Source of the DNA: Pseudanabaena sp.
GTDB lineage: Bacteria; Cyanobacteriota; Cyanobacteriia; Pseudanabaenales; Pseudanabaenaceae
Assembly (NCBI GenBank): GCA_003249015.1
Contig: QBLS01000007.1
Coordinates: forward strand, 1 to 64,000
Length of the DNA: 64,000 bases
Direction of reading: 5' to 3'
The notes under the pieces were generated by a model, which was not told the origin of the DNA, did not search any database, and worked only from the letters and a program-made list of their open reading frames with translations. Both the position numbers and the translations under genes were made by a program. This document shows, piece by piece, positions 9,602-17,303 of this stretch; position 1 is the first letter of the stretch, and each line of letters opens with the position of its first letter.

Positions 9602-9970
9602 ATGGAACGAAACCCTTATGATATTTTAGGTTTGACCTCAGCATCATCTAAAGCAGAGATCACTAAAGCAATGGCAACAGCTATGAAGCAAAAGGCTTAT
9701 CCCATTGATGCGATCGCTAAAGCTCAAAAAGCTTTGATGAAACCAGAGGAGCGATTAGTTGCGGATTTCTTACGACCGATATTACCAACACTGCAACGCT
9801 TTCAGCGATCAGACTTATCAGCTTTACAAGAGGAATTACCCGCCTTAGAGATTTTGACAGAATTTGAAGGACTACAAGATGTAATTCGCACTAGCAAAAA
9901 TGTTTCTGAACTTGATATTCAGATTGGTAAAAACTTAGCAGACTCACTTAATTTAGACTTTGAGAAATAG
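9602..9970 (+). CDS. Degenerate J-domain-like protein lacking HPD
   Basis: The N-terminus (NPYDILGLTSASSKAEITKA) is that of a J-domain helix I-II region. Where HPD should appear the sequence reads QKAYPIDAIAKA and then a helix III-like KAQKALMKPEERLVADF. Without HPD it should not stimulate Hsp70 ATPase directly. It could be a decoy, an adaptor or a substrate-specificity subunit, like J-like proteins elsewhere that have lost HPD. The C-terminal half (about 60-122) is a short helical tail with no match known to me. It starts 21 bp after the toxin stop, and GrpE follows after 3 bp, so it very probably belongs to the chaperone operon. Confidence 0.7.
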   Translation: MERNPYDILGLTSASSKAEITKAMATAMKQKAYPIDAIAKAQKALMKPEERLVADFLRPILPTLQRFQRSDLSALQEELPALEILTEFEGLQDVIRTSKNVSELDIQIGKNLADSLNLDFEK

Positions 9971-9973
9971 ATA

Positions 9974-10474
9974 ATGAGTAATCAAAATATGAACTTTGTT
10001 ATTGGCGAAGAGTTACGCGATCGCCTTGTCCAAGATATCAGCAACTTACAAAAAGAAAATGCAGGATTAAAACAAAATATTCGTAATAATAGTAACGATA
10101 TTGAATCCCAAAAAGATGCTTTCTTTCTAGAATTGCTAGAAGTCATTGATACTCTTGATAATTTGACAACATCTTTAGAAAACAGTCTTGAGGCTCTACC
10201 AGAAAGCCATCAACGTTTACCTCGTGCAATTGGTTCCATTCAACGAAAACTTTTGATGACCTTACAAAAACGTGATGTTTGTCCAATTGTCATTCCTGAA
10301 CAAGAAGCCGTAGACGTAAATCTATGTCGCATCATTGAGTCCGAAAATCGTGATGATCTGCCAGAGCGATCGCTTGTAAAAATCCTTAAGACTGGTTATA
10401 TGAATGGTGACAAAGTTTTGCGATCAGCAGAAGTTATCGTAACTAAATCTACAAATCTGAACGATGAGGTTTAA
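9974..10474 (+). CDS. GrpE-type nucleotide exchange factor
   Basis: Nucleotide exchange factor for Hsp70. An N-terminal coiled coil (about 12-50) leads to the GrpE segment LLEVIDTLDNLTTSLENSLE and then the C-terminal beta domain (about 105-160, with GYMNGDKVLRSAEVIV). At 166 aa it is shorter than housekeeping GrpE and clearly diverged, in line with a dedicated partner for the divergent Hsp70 at 3143. It starts 3 bp after the J-like gene and closes the block. The grpE symbol is withheld because a housekeeping copy probably exists elsewhere. Confidence 0.85.
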   Translation: MSNQNMNFVIGEELRDRLVQDISNLQKENAGLKQNIRNNSNDIESQKDAFFLELLEVIDTLDNLTTSLENSLEALPESHQRLPRAIGSIQRKLLMTLQKRDVCPIVIPEQEAVDVNLCRIIESENRDDLPERSLVKILKTGYMNGDKVLRSAEVIVTKSTNLNDEV

Positions 10475-10665
10475 TCTACATTAAGTAGGTCATTTATATC
10501 AAAAAATAATAGACTTGTAGCGAAGTAAAAGCAAGGCACAGAGATAGATGTGAATTTGTCTCTGCACTCCAATCTCTACTAAAATAAACCTAATTGACTA
10601 ACAAAAGTCTAGAGGACTCAATTGTAGGGTATAAATTTTAGTTAAAGCGCTTTACGCTCAAACCC

Positions 10666-10724
10666 GAACCAAGAATAATTTTGAAAGCGTTGCAAAGCAA
10701 CGCTTTCAAAATTATTCTTGGTTC
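10666..10724. repeat. Class B palindrome
   Basis: Perfect 59-bp palindrome: AT-rich arms ending in GAACC/GGTTC around a GCGTTGCAAAGCAACGC core. The stretch 10641-10665 to its left is the conserved flank module (AAGCGCTTTACGCTCAAACCC) in reverse orientation. Confidence 0.9.
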
Positions 10725-10752
10725 GTTTGATTGGCAACTACTGTAGGTAACA

Positions 10753-11661
10753 ATGCGCTTAAGAAACAATTGGTTAAAAAAAGATAGCTGGTTTCGACTT
10801 GTCTTCAGTTGGCGAGGCTCTGTTATCCCCGAAGTACTACCGCGATCGCTATTTTGTGGATTCTTTGGTCTCATTATTTATGTCTTACATATTCTAAGTT
10901 TTCGGGTGAATTTGCCGATTTTTGGGAGTCTTATTTCTAACATTGTGCTTGGTTTACTGTTAGTATTTCGCACTAATACAGCCTATGAGAGATTTTGGGA
11001 AGGACGCAAAGCTTGGGGAACCTTAGTGAATACGGTGCGAAACCTATCGCGACAATTACTAGTAGCGATTTCAGAACAAGATGTCGAAGATCGTCAAGCG
11101 AAGCTAGCCGCCGTTAAACTCTTGCCAGCTTTTGCGATCGCCCTAAAACTACACTTGCGATCAGAACCGATTAACAACGAACTGGAAGCAGTTCTGTCAT
11201 CAGCGCAATTCGATCGACTTAAGACAATGAACCACCCTCCTCTGGAAATAGGATTTTGGATTAGTAGCTACTTACAAAAACAGTTTCAAGAGAAACGATT
11301 AGATCGCTATCAACTAGGAGATATGATTCAGCTTTTAAATCAAATGGTGGATGTTGTAGGCATTTGCGAACGCATCCTCAAAACACCCATTCCCCTAGCT
11401 TATGCAATTCACCTTAAGCAATTGCTATTGATTTACTGCCTATCACTTCCATTTCAAATGGTTGATCAATTGGAATGGATGACTGCTCCAATTGTCGCTC
11501 TAATTAGTTTTACTCTACTGGGTATAGAAGAGATTGGCATTCAAATAGAAGATCCCTTTGGGCATGATTCCAACGACTTACCTCTCGACAATATTTGCAA
11601 CACCATGCTCAGAAATATTGAAGATTTATTTATTGTAAGTGCCGATCAGCACGAAGCCTAG
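10753..11661 (+). CDS. Bestrophin-like anion channel (UPF0187 family)
   Basis: Bacterial bestrophin homologue, a pentameric anion channel of the cytoplasmic or thylakoid membrane. The N-terminal signature SWRGSVIPEVLP (about 18-29) and FRTNTAYERFWEGRKAWG (about 74-91) are diagnostic. Hydrophobic segments lie at about 33-75 and 215-255. At 302 aa it is full length. Related proteins carry chloride or bicarbonate in thylakoids of algae and plants; ion selectivity here cannot be read. It stands alone between two spacers with palindromes and precedes ocp by 479 bp on the same strand. Confidence 0.9.
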   Translation: MRLRNNWLKKDSWFRLVFSWRGSVIPEVLPRSLFCGFFGLIIYVLHILSFRVNLPIFGSLISNIVLGLLLVFRTNTAYERFWEGRKAWGTLVNTVRNLSRQLLVAISEQDVEDRQAKLAAVKLLPAFAIALKLHLRSEPINNELEAVLSSAQFDRLKTMNHPPLEIGFWISSYLQKQFQEKRLDRYQLGDMIQLLNQMVDVVGICERILKTPIPLAYAIHLKQLLLIYCLSLPFQMVDQLEWMTAPIVALISFTLLGIEEIGIQIEDPFGHDSNDLPLDNICNTMLRNIEDLFIVSADQHEA

Positions 11662-12140
11662 ATTTGTAATTTTTCAAGAGAGTGTTTAAAAATGTTGTAA
11701 AGCAATACTTTTAAACACTCTCTCGGCTTGAGTTTAAGCGCACAGCGTAGTAACCAATATCTACCCTAAGAGGTTTTGTAAGGTACTCTCAGTATGAGTA
11801 GATAAATGTAAAGAAATCACAACAATATCAATACATTAAACTATTATTGTTTTTTGAATTACAAAGTCTAAACTGATTTCATGTAGTTGCCAATTTTGTT
11901 GAGACATAAAACCTGAAAATGAGTTAAGGCTCTTAGCGCCGCAATTTGATTCTTAAGTTTTTATAGCGCTTTTCAAGCAAGCGATTTACAGAAGGTTGGT
12001 TTCTCACCCTCGGTGGGAAAATAATCTCTTAGTTCACTAGACTAGGAAACGCTGTATCTGTCCTGATGATAGGTGGCAACAGTTAAATTTGCCAAAATCC
12101 AAAAACTTAGACACCTTAGCTAAATTCTTCAATAACTCCT
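11662..12140. other. 479-bp spacer upstream of ocp
   Basis: It holds one imperfect palindrome (11678-11723) with its flank module (11724-11751). The remaining 390 bp presumably contains the ocp promoter and a long 5' leader, but I see no confident -10/-35 pair or regulator site, and no coding signal. Confidence 0.6.
11678..11723. repeat. Class B palindrome, imperfect
   Basis: Arms GAGAGTGTTTAAAA and TTTTAAACACTCTC around a degenerate TGTTGTAAAGCAATA core. It is followed by the flank module at 11724-11751 (GAGTTTAAGCGCACAGCG). It begins 16 bp after the bestrophin stop. Confidence 0.8.
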
Positions 12141-13100
12141 ATGACCTACACAATTAACTCAGCTAGAAGCATTTTCCCTAGTACTCTCGCGGCTGACGTT
12201 GTACCAGCTACAACTGCAAGATTTAATCAGCTTAGTCCTGAAGATCAACTAGCTTGGATTTGGTTTACCTATCTTGAAATGGGCAAAACCGTAACGATCG
12301 CTGCTCCTGGAGCTGCCAGTATGCAACTAGCTGAGTTGACCTTGAATGAAATCAAGAAAATGAGCTTTCAGCAACAAACTCAGGTTATGTGTGACCTAGC
12401 TAACCGCGCTGACACAGAAATCTGCCGTACCTATGCCATTTGGTCACAAAATATTAAGTTAGGATTTTGGTATCAATTGGGTCAATGGATGGAGCAAGGT
12501 ATCGTTGCCCCAATTCCTGAAGGCTATCGTCTATCGGCAAATGCTTCAGCGGTGCTAGAGACCCTCAAGAGCCTTGAACCAGGTCAACAAATTACAATTT
12601 TGCGTAATTCAGTTGTAGACATGGGTTATGACCCTAACAAATTGGGCGAATACACTCGTGTTTCTGAGCCAGTTTCTCCTCCTCGGGAAATGTCAAAGCG
12701 CACAGAGGTAGCGATCGAGGGAGTTGATAACCCCACGATCTTGGCATATATGAACAACATGAACGCCAATGACTTCGATGCTTTGATCGAGCTATTTTTA
12801 GTAGATGGCGCTCTTCAGCCTCCTTTCCAAAGACCAATCGTGGGCAAGGAAGCAGTGATGAAGTTCTTTAGGGAAGAATGTCAAAACTTGGTGCTCGTAC
12901 CTGAAAGAGGCGTATCTGAGCAAGCAGATGGTGGCTACACCCAAATCAAAATCACTGGGAAGGTACAAACTCCTTGGTTCGGTTCGGGCGTTGGCATGAA
13001 TATTGCTTGGAGATTTTTGCTTGATCCTAGCAACAAGATTTTCTTTGTCGCGATCGACTTACTTGCTTCTCCTAAGGAGTTGCTAAACTTAGCCCGCTAA
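12141..13100 (+). CDS. ocp: Orange carotenoid protein
   Basis: Water-soluble photoactive carotenoid protein that, after blue-green light activation, binds phycobilisomes and quenches their energy. It has the all-helical N-terminal carotenoid-binding domain (about 18-165) and the NTF2-like C-terminal domain (about 195-317). The residues that hold the ketocarotenoid are present: Tyr44 and Trp110, with Tyr203 and Trp290 matching Tyr201 and Trp288 of the Synechocystis protein (shift of two caused by the linker). The interdomain salt bridge pair is also present (Arg155, Glu246). At 319 aa it is full length. crtW, which makes the needed ketocarotenoid, follows on the same strand. I see no fluorescence recovery protein gene nearby. 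Confidence 0.98.
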   Translation: MTYTINSARSIFPSTLAADVVPATTARFNQLSPEDQLAWIWFTYLEMGKTVTIAAPGAASMQLAELTLNEIKKMSFQQQTQVMCDLANRADTEICRTYAIWSQNIKLGFWYQLGQWMEQGIVAPIPEGYRLSANASAVLETLKSLEPGQQITILRNSVVDMGYDPNKLGEYTRVSEPVSPPREMSKRTEVAIEGVDNPTILAYMNNMNANDFDALIELFLVDGALQPPFQRPIVGKEAVMKFFREECQNLVLVPERGVSEQADGGYTQIKITGKVQTPWFGSGVGMNIAWRFLLDPSNKIFFVAIDLLASPKELLNLAR

Positions 13101-13131
13101 AGCGATCGCAACGCTGTAATTTTCCAAACAG

Positions 13132-13182
13132 AGAAAGGATAGACCAATGGCACAAAATGCTATCAGTCTGTCCTTTCTTTTT
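13132..13182 (+). terminator. Rho-independent terminator of ocp
   Basis: A 12-13-bp stem (AGAAAGGATAGAC with GTCTGTCCTTTCT, one wobble pair) is followed by a run of T at 177-182. It lies 31 bp after the ocp stop and would largely separate ocp from crtW transcription. Confidence 0.8.
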
Positions 13183-13300
13183 AAAAATCTTTGTAAAAGA
13201 ACAAGTGGTTTTTTGATATAGCAATTTTAAATATTTAGAAGCGTCGAAGCCCTAACTCTTATTTGAAAAGTGCTATATAGCTGTCGCTAGTCTTATTGGA

Positions 13301-13361
13301 ACCAAAACCCAGAAGACGAGAGGCGGCGCTTCGCGCCGCCTCTCGTCTTCTGGGTTTTGGT
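13301..13361. repeat. Class A palindrome
   Basis: Perfect 61-bp palindrome: ACCAAAACCCAGAAGACGAG arms and a GGCGGCGCTTCGCGCCGCC core. The arms are nearly those of the copies at 1 and 39761. Confidence 0.92.
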
Positions 13362-13521
13362 TTTGATTTATTCATAAACCACAAAAAATCAATAAATGTA
13401 CTATTCTTAATATATCTTTACAAATTTTTAATAATGTGGCAAAGTCTCATTACTAAAAGTTAATCTTCTATTTTGCGATAAAGTCCCAAGTTCTGAAATT
13501 TGACTCCTGCCTTTTGAAAAT

Positions 13522-14319
13522 ATGCAAATGTTTAAGTCGCCCCAAAAGGCATTTCAATCCGATGATTGGCTGGGTTTGGCTTCAGTGGTCGCTATCTTTA
13601 GTCTTTGGTTGATCAGTCTGCTCAAATTGATTACAATCTCTGCCCTAGACTTACCTTGGATCTGGTTAGTTTTAGCAATACTGGGACGCTCCTATCTGCA
13701 TACGGGACTGTTTATAATTGCCCACGACTCCATGCACAACAATCTCATTCCTTGCGATCGCCGTCTGAACGATCTGCTTGGCAATATTGCGGTTAGCATC
13801 TACGGCTTTTTACCCTATGCTCACTGTCGCAAAAACCACACTGAACATCATCGTTTTCCCTCTCAAAGTGGTGATCCCGACTTTCATGGCAGTATTTCCC
13901 ATCCTTTCTTTTGGTACTGCAAATTTATCCGTGAATATTTCCCACTGCGATCGCTGCTGACTTTTTTGGTAAACATGAGCGTAATCTTTTGGGGATTAGC
14001 AATTTTTTGCAACATTTCGTTTGTCAATTTAATTCTGTTTTGGATCGTCCCGCTAATACTTAGCTCTCTACAATTATTTTTCTTTGGTACTTATTTACCC
14101 CATCGGCAGATCTACAACAATCCCAACTTCTCCCCCAGACTGGAAAGAAATGCTTACTGGATCTTGTGGTCTTTTGTAAGTTGTTACAATTTCGGACATT
14201 ATCATTGGGAACACCACGAATACCCGAAGACTCCTTGGTATCGCTTGCCCAGTAGACATTTGCACAATGTACCGCCAAAAATGCTACCCGCCGTTGCTAC
14301 TGAATGTGTAAGGACATAG
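13522..14319 (+). CDS. crtW: Beta-carotene ketolase, CrtW type
   Basis: Membrane di-iron oxygenase that adds keto groups at C4 of beta-ionone rings, giving echinenone or canthaxanthin. The fatty-acid-hydroxylase-like histidine clusters are visible: HDSMH (about 73-77), HTEHH (about 109-113) and HYHWEHHEYPKTPWYRLP in the C-terminal third. FFFGTYLPHR is a CrtW hallmark. Four to five hydrophobic segments fit a polytopic protein, and 265 aa is typical. Its position after ocp fits supply of the OCP chromophore. CrtW rather than the unrelated CrtO ketolase is clear from the motifs. Confidence 0.95.
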   Translation: MQMFKSPQKAFQSDDWLGLASVVAIFSLWLISLLKLITISALDLPWIWLVLAILGRSYLHTGLFIIAHDSMHNNLIPCDRRLNDLLGNIAVSIYGFLPYAHCRKNHTEHHRFPSQSGDPDFHGSISHPFFWYCKFIREYFPLRSLLTFLVNMSVIFWGLAIFCNISFVNLILFWIVPLILSSLQLFFFGTYLPHRQIYNNPNFSPRLERNAYWILWSFVSCYNFGHYHWEHHEYPKTPWYRLPSRHLHNVPPKMLPAVATECVRT

Positions 14320-14357
14320 AAGAAATAGAAGAAGTCTTGCAGAACTCGCATGTTTTT

Positions 14358-14398
14358 AAAAGAGTAATGGCGGCGCTTCGCGTCGCCATTACTCTTTT
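14358..14398. repeat. Class A palindrome
   Basis: Near-perfect palindrome (AAAAGAGTAATGGCG arms, GCGCTTCGCG core, one mismatch) 39 bp after the crtW stop. The arms match those of the copy at 28312. Confidence 0.88.
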
Positions 14399-14446
14399 GG
14401 GTTTTAAAAAACGCTATATTTGTGATTAGTTAGATATTTTTTTAAA

Positions 14447-14650
14447 ATGAAAAGCTTTATTCTTAACCTGCTTCGCTATCCCAAGTTCCTTGCTCTAATT
14501 ATTGGCGGAGTTTTGTCGATCGTCATAGCTCCCATGCTTCCACTACTGCAAAAGCCTGTTACCGCGATCGCAACAATCACAGCTTTAGTTAGCGGATTTA
14601 TTGGTGTATCGCTGGTGCTGAGAGCTATGTTAGGGTTAGACGTAGCCTAG
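14447..14650 (+). CDS. Ycf33-like small membrane protein (DUF751)
   Basis: A 67-aa protein with two hydrophobic helices (about 13-32 and 37-60) separated by LLQKPVTAIAT. It resembles the DUF751/Ycf33 family conserved in cyanobacteria and some plastids, whose function is unknown to me. Members are often found near rbfA, as here. Nothing in the sequence suggests a catalytic role. Confidence 0.75.
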   Translation: MKSFILNLLRYPKFLALIIGGVLSIVIAPMLPLLQKPVTAIATITALVSGFIGVSLVLRAMLGLDVA

Positions 14651-14725
14651 ATAATGGAAATTTTTGAATAGCCCTTTGGACTATTTAAAAATTTCTCTGT
14701 ACTACTCAAAACCGTAAAAGGCTGT

Positions 14726-15007
14726 ATGTTAGATATCGTCATTATCTTATTTCTAGGTATCATGCCGCCGATCCTGTCTCTATGGATGCTGCATCGGTTT
14801 CAAGCAAATCAGCGGCAATTTAACGCAGAGATGACCTTGCCACTACAGCTTAAGGCTCTGCCACCAGCCGATATGACCCGCATTGACGGATTTGGTTATG
14901 TGATTGGTAAGGTGAGCTGTAAGTACAATGCGCGATCTCCCTATCTCCGTTGCGCGATCAATCCTGATGGCCCTTGCCAAGATTGCCGACATTATGAAAG
15001 TCTCTAG
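14726..15007 (+). CDS. DUF6464-like protein
   Basis: A 93-aa protein with an N-terminal transmembrane helix (about 2-22) and a cysteine-containing C-terminal domain, YVIGKVSCKYNARSPYLRCA followed by GPCQDCRHYE. The cysteine spacing suggests a metal site or disulfides. I recognise the C-terminal signature from a cyanobacterial family annotated as DUF6464; the name is from memory and the function is unknown. It lies between the Ycf33-like gene and rbfA on the same strand. Confidence 0.65.
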   Translation: MLDIVIILFLGIMPPILSLWMLHRFQANQRQFNAEMTLPLQLKALPPADMTRIDGFGYVIGKVSCKYNARSPYLRCAINPDGPCQDCRHYESL

Positions 15008-15036
15008 TTTAGAGTGCTTAGCGCTCAAACCTAAAT

Positions 15037-15089
15037 CAGTAAAAGATTCTAAAAACTTTGCAAGGCAAGGTTGTTAAAATCTTTTACTG
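15037..15089. repeat. Class B palindrome, imperfect
   Basis: Arms CAGTAAAAGATT and AATCTTTTACTG around a decayed AACTTTGCAAGGCAAGGTT core. The reverse flank module (AGAGTGCTTAGCGCTCAAAC) precedes it at 15011-15032. Confidence 0.75.
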
Positions 15090-15219
15090 GTTTGGAGCAG
15101 GCGTTTGTTACAAAATTTCTAGGGGTTTAAAAAATCGCCAAGTGCGTTAAAGAACAACATCTCAAGAAATATTCTCAAAATCACACTAGAATTACACTTT
15201 AACTGTGTAAATGAAATAT

Positions 15220-15603
15220 ATGGCTACTACAAGACGAGTTGCTCGTGTCGCCGAACTAATTAAGCGAGAAGTCAGCAATATGTTGCTGAAAGACATTAAA
15301 GATGACCGAGTAGGTATGGGTATGGTTAGCGTCACTGATGCCGAGGTATCAGGTGACTTACAACACGTCAAAATTTTTGTCAGCATTTATGGCACTGAAG
15401 AAGCCCGTGAACAAACTATGGAGGCTTTAGCTTCGGCAGCAGGCTTTATTAAGCGTGAGGTGGGTCAGAGACTTGCCCTACGCCGAGTACCCGAAATTGT
15501 GTTCAGTGAAGATCGTTCTTTTGAACGCGGAGTTAAGGTCTTGTCGTTGATTAATCAACTAAGTAGAGAACGCGAAGAGAAGGAGTCAAAACCCAGTGAT
15601 TGA
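15220..15603 (+). CDS. rbfA: 30S ribosome-binding factor
   Basis: Assembly factor of the 30S subunit that binds near helix 1 of 16S rRNA. It has the KH-type RbfA fold: [18 protein letters not shown] at the start, then [13 protein letters not shown] and the C-terminal [19 protein letters not shown]. The start is set at the ATG that begins MATTRRV, the usual cyanobacterial N-terminus; an in-frame ATG three codons upstream (15211) is possible. The 3' end overlaps the next gene by 8 bp, so the two are co-translated. Confidence 0.95.
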   Translation: MATTRRVARVAELIKREVSNMLLKDIKDDRVGMGMVSVTDAEVSGDLQHVKIFVSIYGTEEAREQTMEALASAAGFIKREVGQRLALRRVPEIVFSEDRSFERGVKVLSLINQLSREREEKESKPSD

Positions 15604-16231
15604 TCTAATCAAGGCGGGTGGGGTGATCATGTACCCCCTCATACTTCTGTCGGTGCTGGCTCTGGCTGGCATCATGGAGCGCCTCATCTTTTGGTTTGGG
15701 ATACTACGGCAAGAACAGAAAACAGCCGAGAGTATTTTGGCGATCGCCCGCGAGGATTTAACCTTAGCTAAGGATTATGCGGAGCAATCGATTAAGGTTC
15801 CTGTGGGGCGGTTCCTCTACGCGCCATTGTCCTTAAAAGAGCCAGATCCTGAACTATTTCGTCTAGCTTTAGAGAGTACCGCTGATGAAGAATTAGTGGG
15901 AATGCTGAAGGGGGAAAAGCTCCTAGAAGCGGTAATCACCCTTGCACCTTTGTTAGGTTTATTAGGGACAGTGACAGGATTGATTATTTCCTTCGGTTCT
16001 TTAAAGCTTGGTGATGTAGCGGCAAACACTAGGTCTGGGTCTTTGACCCAAGGGATCGGCGAAGCTTTGATTACTACTGCGGCTGGCTTGATTATTGCGA
16101 TCTTTACTTCAGCTTTTCATCGCTTATTTTTGGCTTTGCAGGATCAACAAGCTCGATTATTTATCAAGTTTGGTAATCAATTGGAATTAATTTATCGCCA
16201 AAAAATGCAAAATTTCCAATCAAAAGCGTAA
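15596..16231 (+). CDS. MotA/TolQ/ExbB-family proton channel protein
   Basis: Membrane protein of the MotA/TolQ/ExbB family, which uses proton flow to power a partner. Hydrophobic helices lie at about 8-30, 110-135 and 155-180, the last two around [14 protein letters not shown] and [18 protein letters not shown], the family signature. It starts with GTG inside the end of rbfA, supported by AAGGAG at 15580-15585, ten bases upstream. The usual partner ExbD/TolR, which should follow, is absent: palindromes and the suf genes come next. It may act with a partner elsewhere in the genome. Confidence 0.9.
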   Translation: MIDLIKAGGVIMYPLILLSVLALAGIMERLIFWFGILRQEQKTAESILAIAREDLTLAKDYAEQSIKVPVGRFLYAPLSLKEPDPELFRLALESTADEELVGMLKGEKLLEAVITLAPLLGLLGTVTGLIISFGSLKLGDVAANTRSGSLTQGIGEALITTAAGLIIAIFTSAFHRLFLALQDQQARLFIKFGNQLELIYRQKMQNFQSKA

Positions 16232-16236
16232 AACCC

Positions 16237-16283
16237 AGAGAAATGAGTAGTGCGCGGCTTCGCCACGCACTACTCATTTCTCT
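16237..16283. repeat. Class A palindrome
   Basis: Arms AGAGAAATGAGTAGTGCG and their complement, 18 bp each, around a CGGCTTCGCCA centre. It begins 5 bp after the proton-channel stop. Confidence 0.88.
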
Positions 16284-16299
16284 AGGTTATCAATTCAAA

Positions 16300-16346
16300 C
16301 CAAAACCCAGAGGGTCGGGGCGAAGCCCCGACCCTCTGGGTTTTGG
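16300..16346. repeat. Class A palindrome
   Basis: Perfect 47-bp palindrome CCAAAACCCAGAGGGTCGGGG with GCGAAGC centre. It is 16 bp from the previous palindrome and directly beside the MITE-like element. Confidence 0.9.
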
Positions 16347-16363
16347 AGAAAGCACAAAGCACT

Positions 16364-16460
16364 GTTAGGACTTACGCAAAAGGACTTGAAACACCAATTC
16401 TAGAGTAGGGGGCAATTCATGAATTGCCCCTAGTTTTGGCTATTTTGCGTAAGCCCTAAC
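16364..16460. mobile_element. MITE-like element, about 97 bp
   Basis: Terminal inverted repeats of 18 bp, GTTAGGACTTACGCAAAA (16364-16381) and TTTTGCGTAAGCCCTAAC (16443-16460), match at 17 positions. Inside is a second palindrome, GGGGCAATTCATGAATTGCCCC. No coding capacity. TIRs of the GTTAGGGCTTACGCA type occur on cyanobacterial insertion sequences, so this is probably a non-autonomous derivative (from memory). I do not see a clear target duplication. Confidence 0.8.
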
Positions 16461-16520
16461 TGTAATAAGACTGGCAACGGCTATGTATTACAATATTAAA
16501 CAATTGTTAAGAGAAAAGAG

Positions 16521-17303
16521 ATGATTGTCGAAAATAGTGAAGTAATTTTATCGGTCAAAGACTTGACCGCAGATGTTGATGGAGTTCAGATTTTAAAAGG
16601 ACTGAATCTAGAAATCAAGGCGGGAGAAGTTCACGCGATCATGGGTCCCAATGGTTCAGGGAAAAGCACTTTCTCCAAGATCTTGGCTGGACATCCTGCC
16701 TATACTGTTACAGGTGGTGAAGTGATCTATAAGGGAAAGAACCTTTTAGATCTAGAACCTGAAGTGCGGGCTAGGGAAGGTGTATTTCTTGCCTTTCAAT
16801 ATCCATTAGAGATCCCAGGAGTAACTAATTCCGACTTTTTGAGATTGTCCTACAACAACCTTCGCAAGTATAAGGGCTTGGAAGAATTGGATATTATCGA
16901 TTTTGACGACTTTATCCAAGAGAAGTTGGAGATTGTGGAAATGAATCCTTCCTTTCTCAGTCGTAGTGTTAATGAAGGATTTTCTGGCGGCGAGAAGAAG
17001 CGGAATGAGATTTTGCAAATGGCTATTCTTGACCCAACTTTGGCGATTCTTGATGAAACTGATTCAGGTTTAGATATTGATGCACTGAGGATCGTGGCAG
17101 GGGGCGTAAACAAGCTTTCTACTCCACTTAACTCGGCTTTGGTGATTACCCACTATCAGCGACTTCTCAACTACATCATTCCTGACTTCATTCATGTAAT
17201 GGAAAATGGCAAGATTATCCTAACTGGTGATAAAGATCTGGCTCTGGAATTGGAAGCAAAGGGCTATGACTGGCTCAAGGAAGAAGAGGCGGTGTTGGCA
17301 TAA
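16521..17303 (+). CDS. sufC: Fe-S cluster assembly ATPase SufC
   Basis: ABC-type ATPase of the SUF scaffold complex SufBC2D, which builds iron-sulfur clusters for photosystem I and other proteins. Walker A is GPNGSGKST (about 42-50), the Q-loop lies in [10 protein letters not shown], the signature is [10 protein letters not shown] and Walker B is [12 protein letters not shown]. At 260 aa it is full length. The stop overlaps the sufD start (TAATG). sufB, which normally precedes it in cyanobacteria, is missing from this window. Confidence 0.97.
   Translation: MIVENSEVILSVKDLTADVDGVQILKGLNLEIKAGEVHAIMGPNGSGKSTFSKILAGHPAYTVTGGEVIYKGKNLLDLEPEVRAREGVFLAFQYPLEIPGVTNSDFLRLSYNNLRKYKGLEELDIIDFDDFIQEKLEIVEMNPSFLSRSVNEGFSGGEKKRNEILQMAILDPTLAILDETDSGLDIDALRIVAGGVNKLSTPLNSALVITHYQRLLNYIIPDFIHVMENGKIILTGDKDLALELEAKGYDWLKEEEAVLA

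Larger units (their letters stand above)
13101..13521. other. 421-bp spacer between ocp and crtW
   Basis: It contains the ocp terminator (13132-13182) and a perfect class A palindrome (13301-13361). The last 150 bp are AT-rich and could hold a crtW promoter. No coding signal. Confidence 0.6.
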
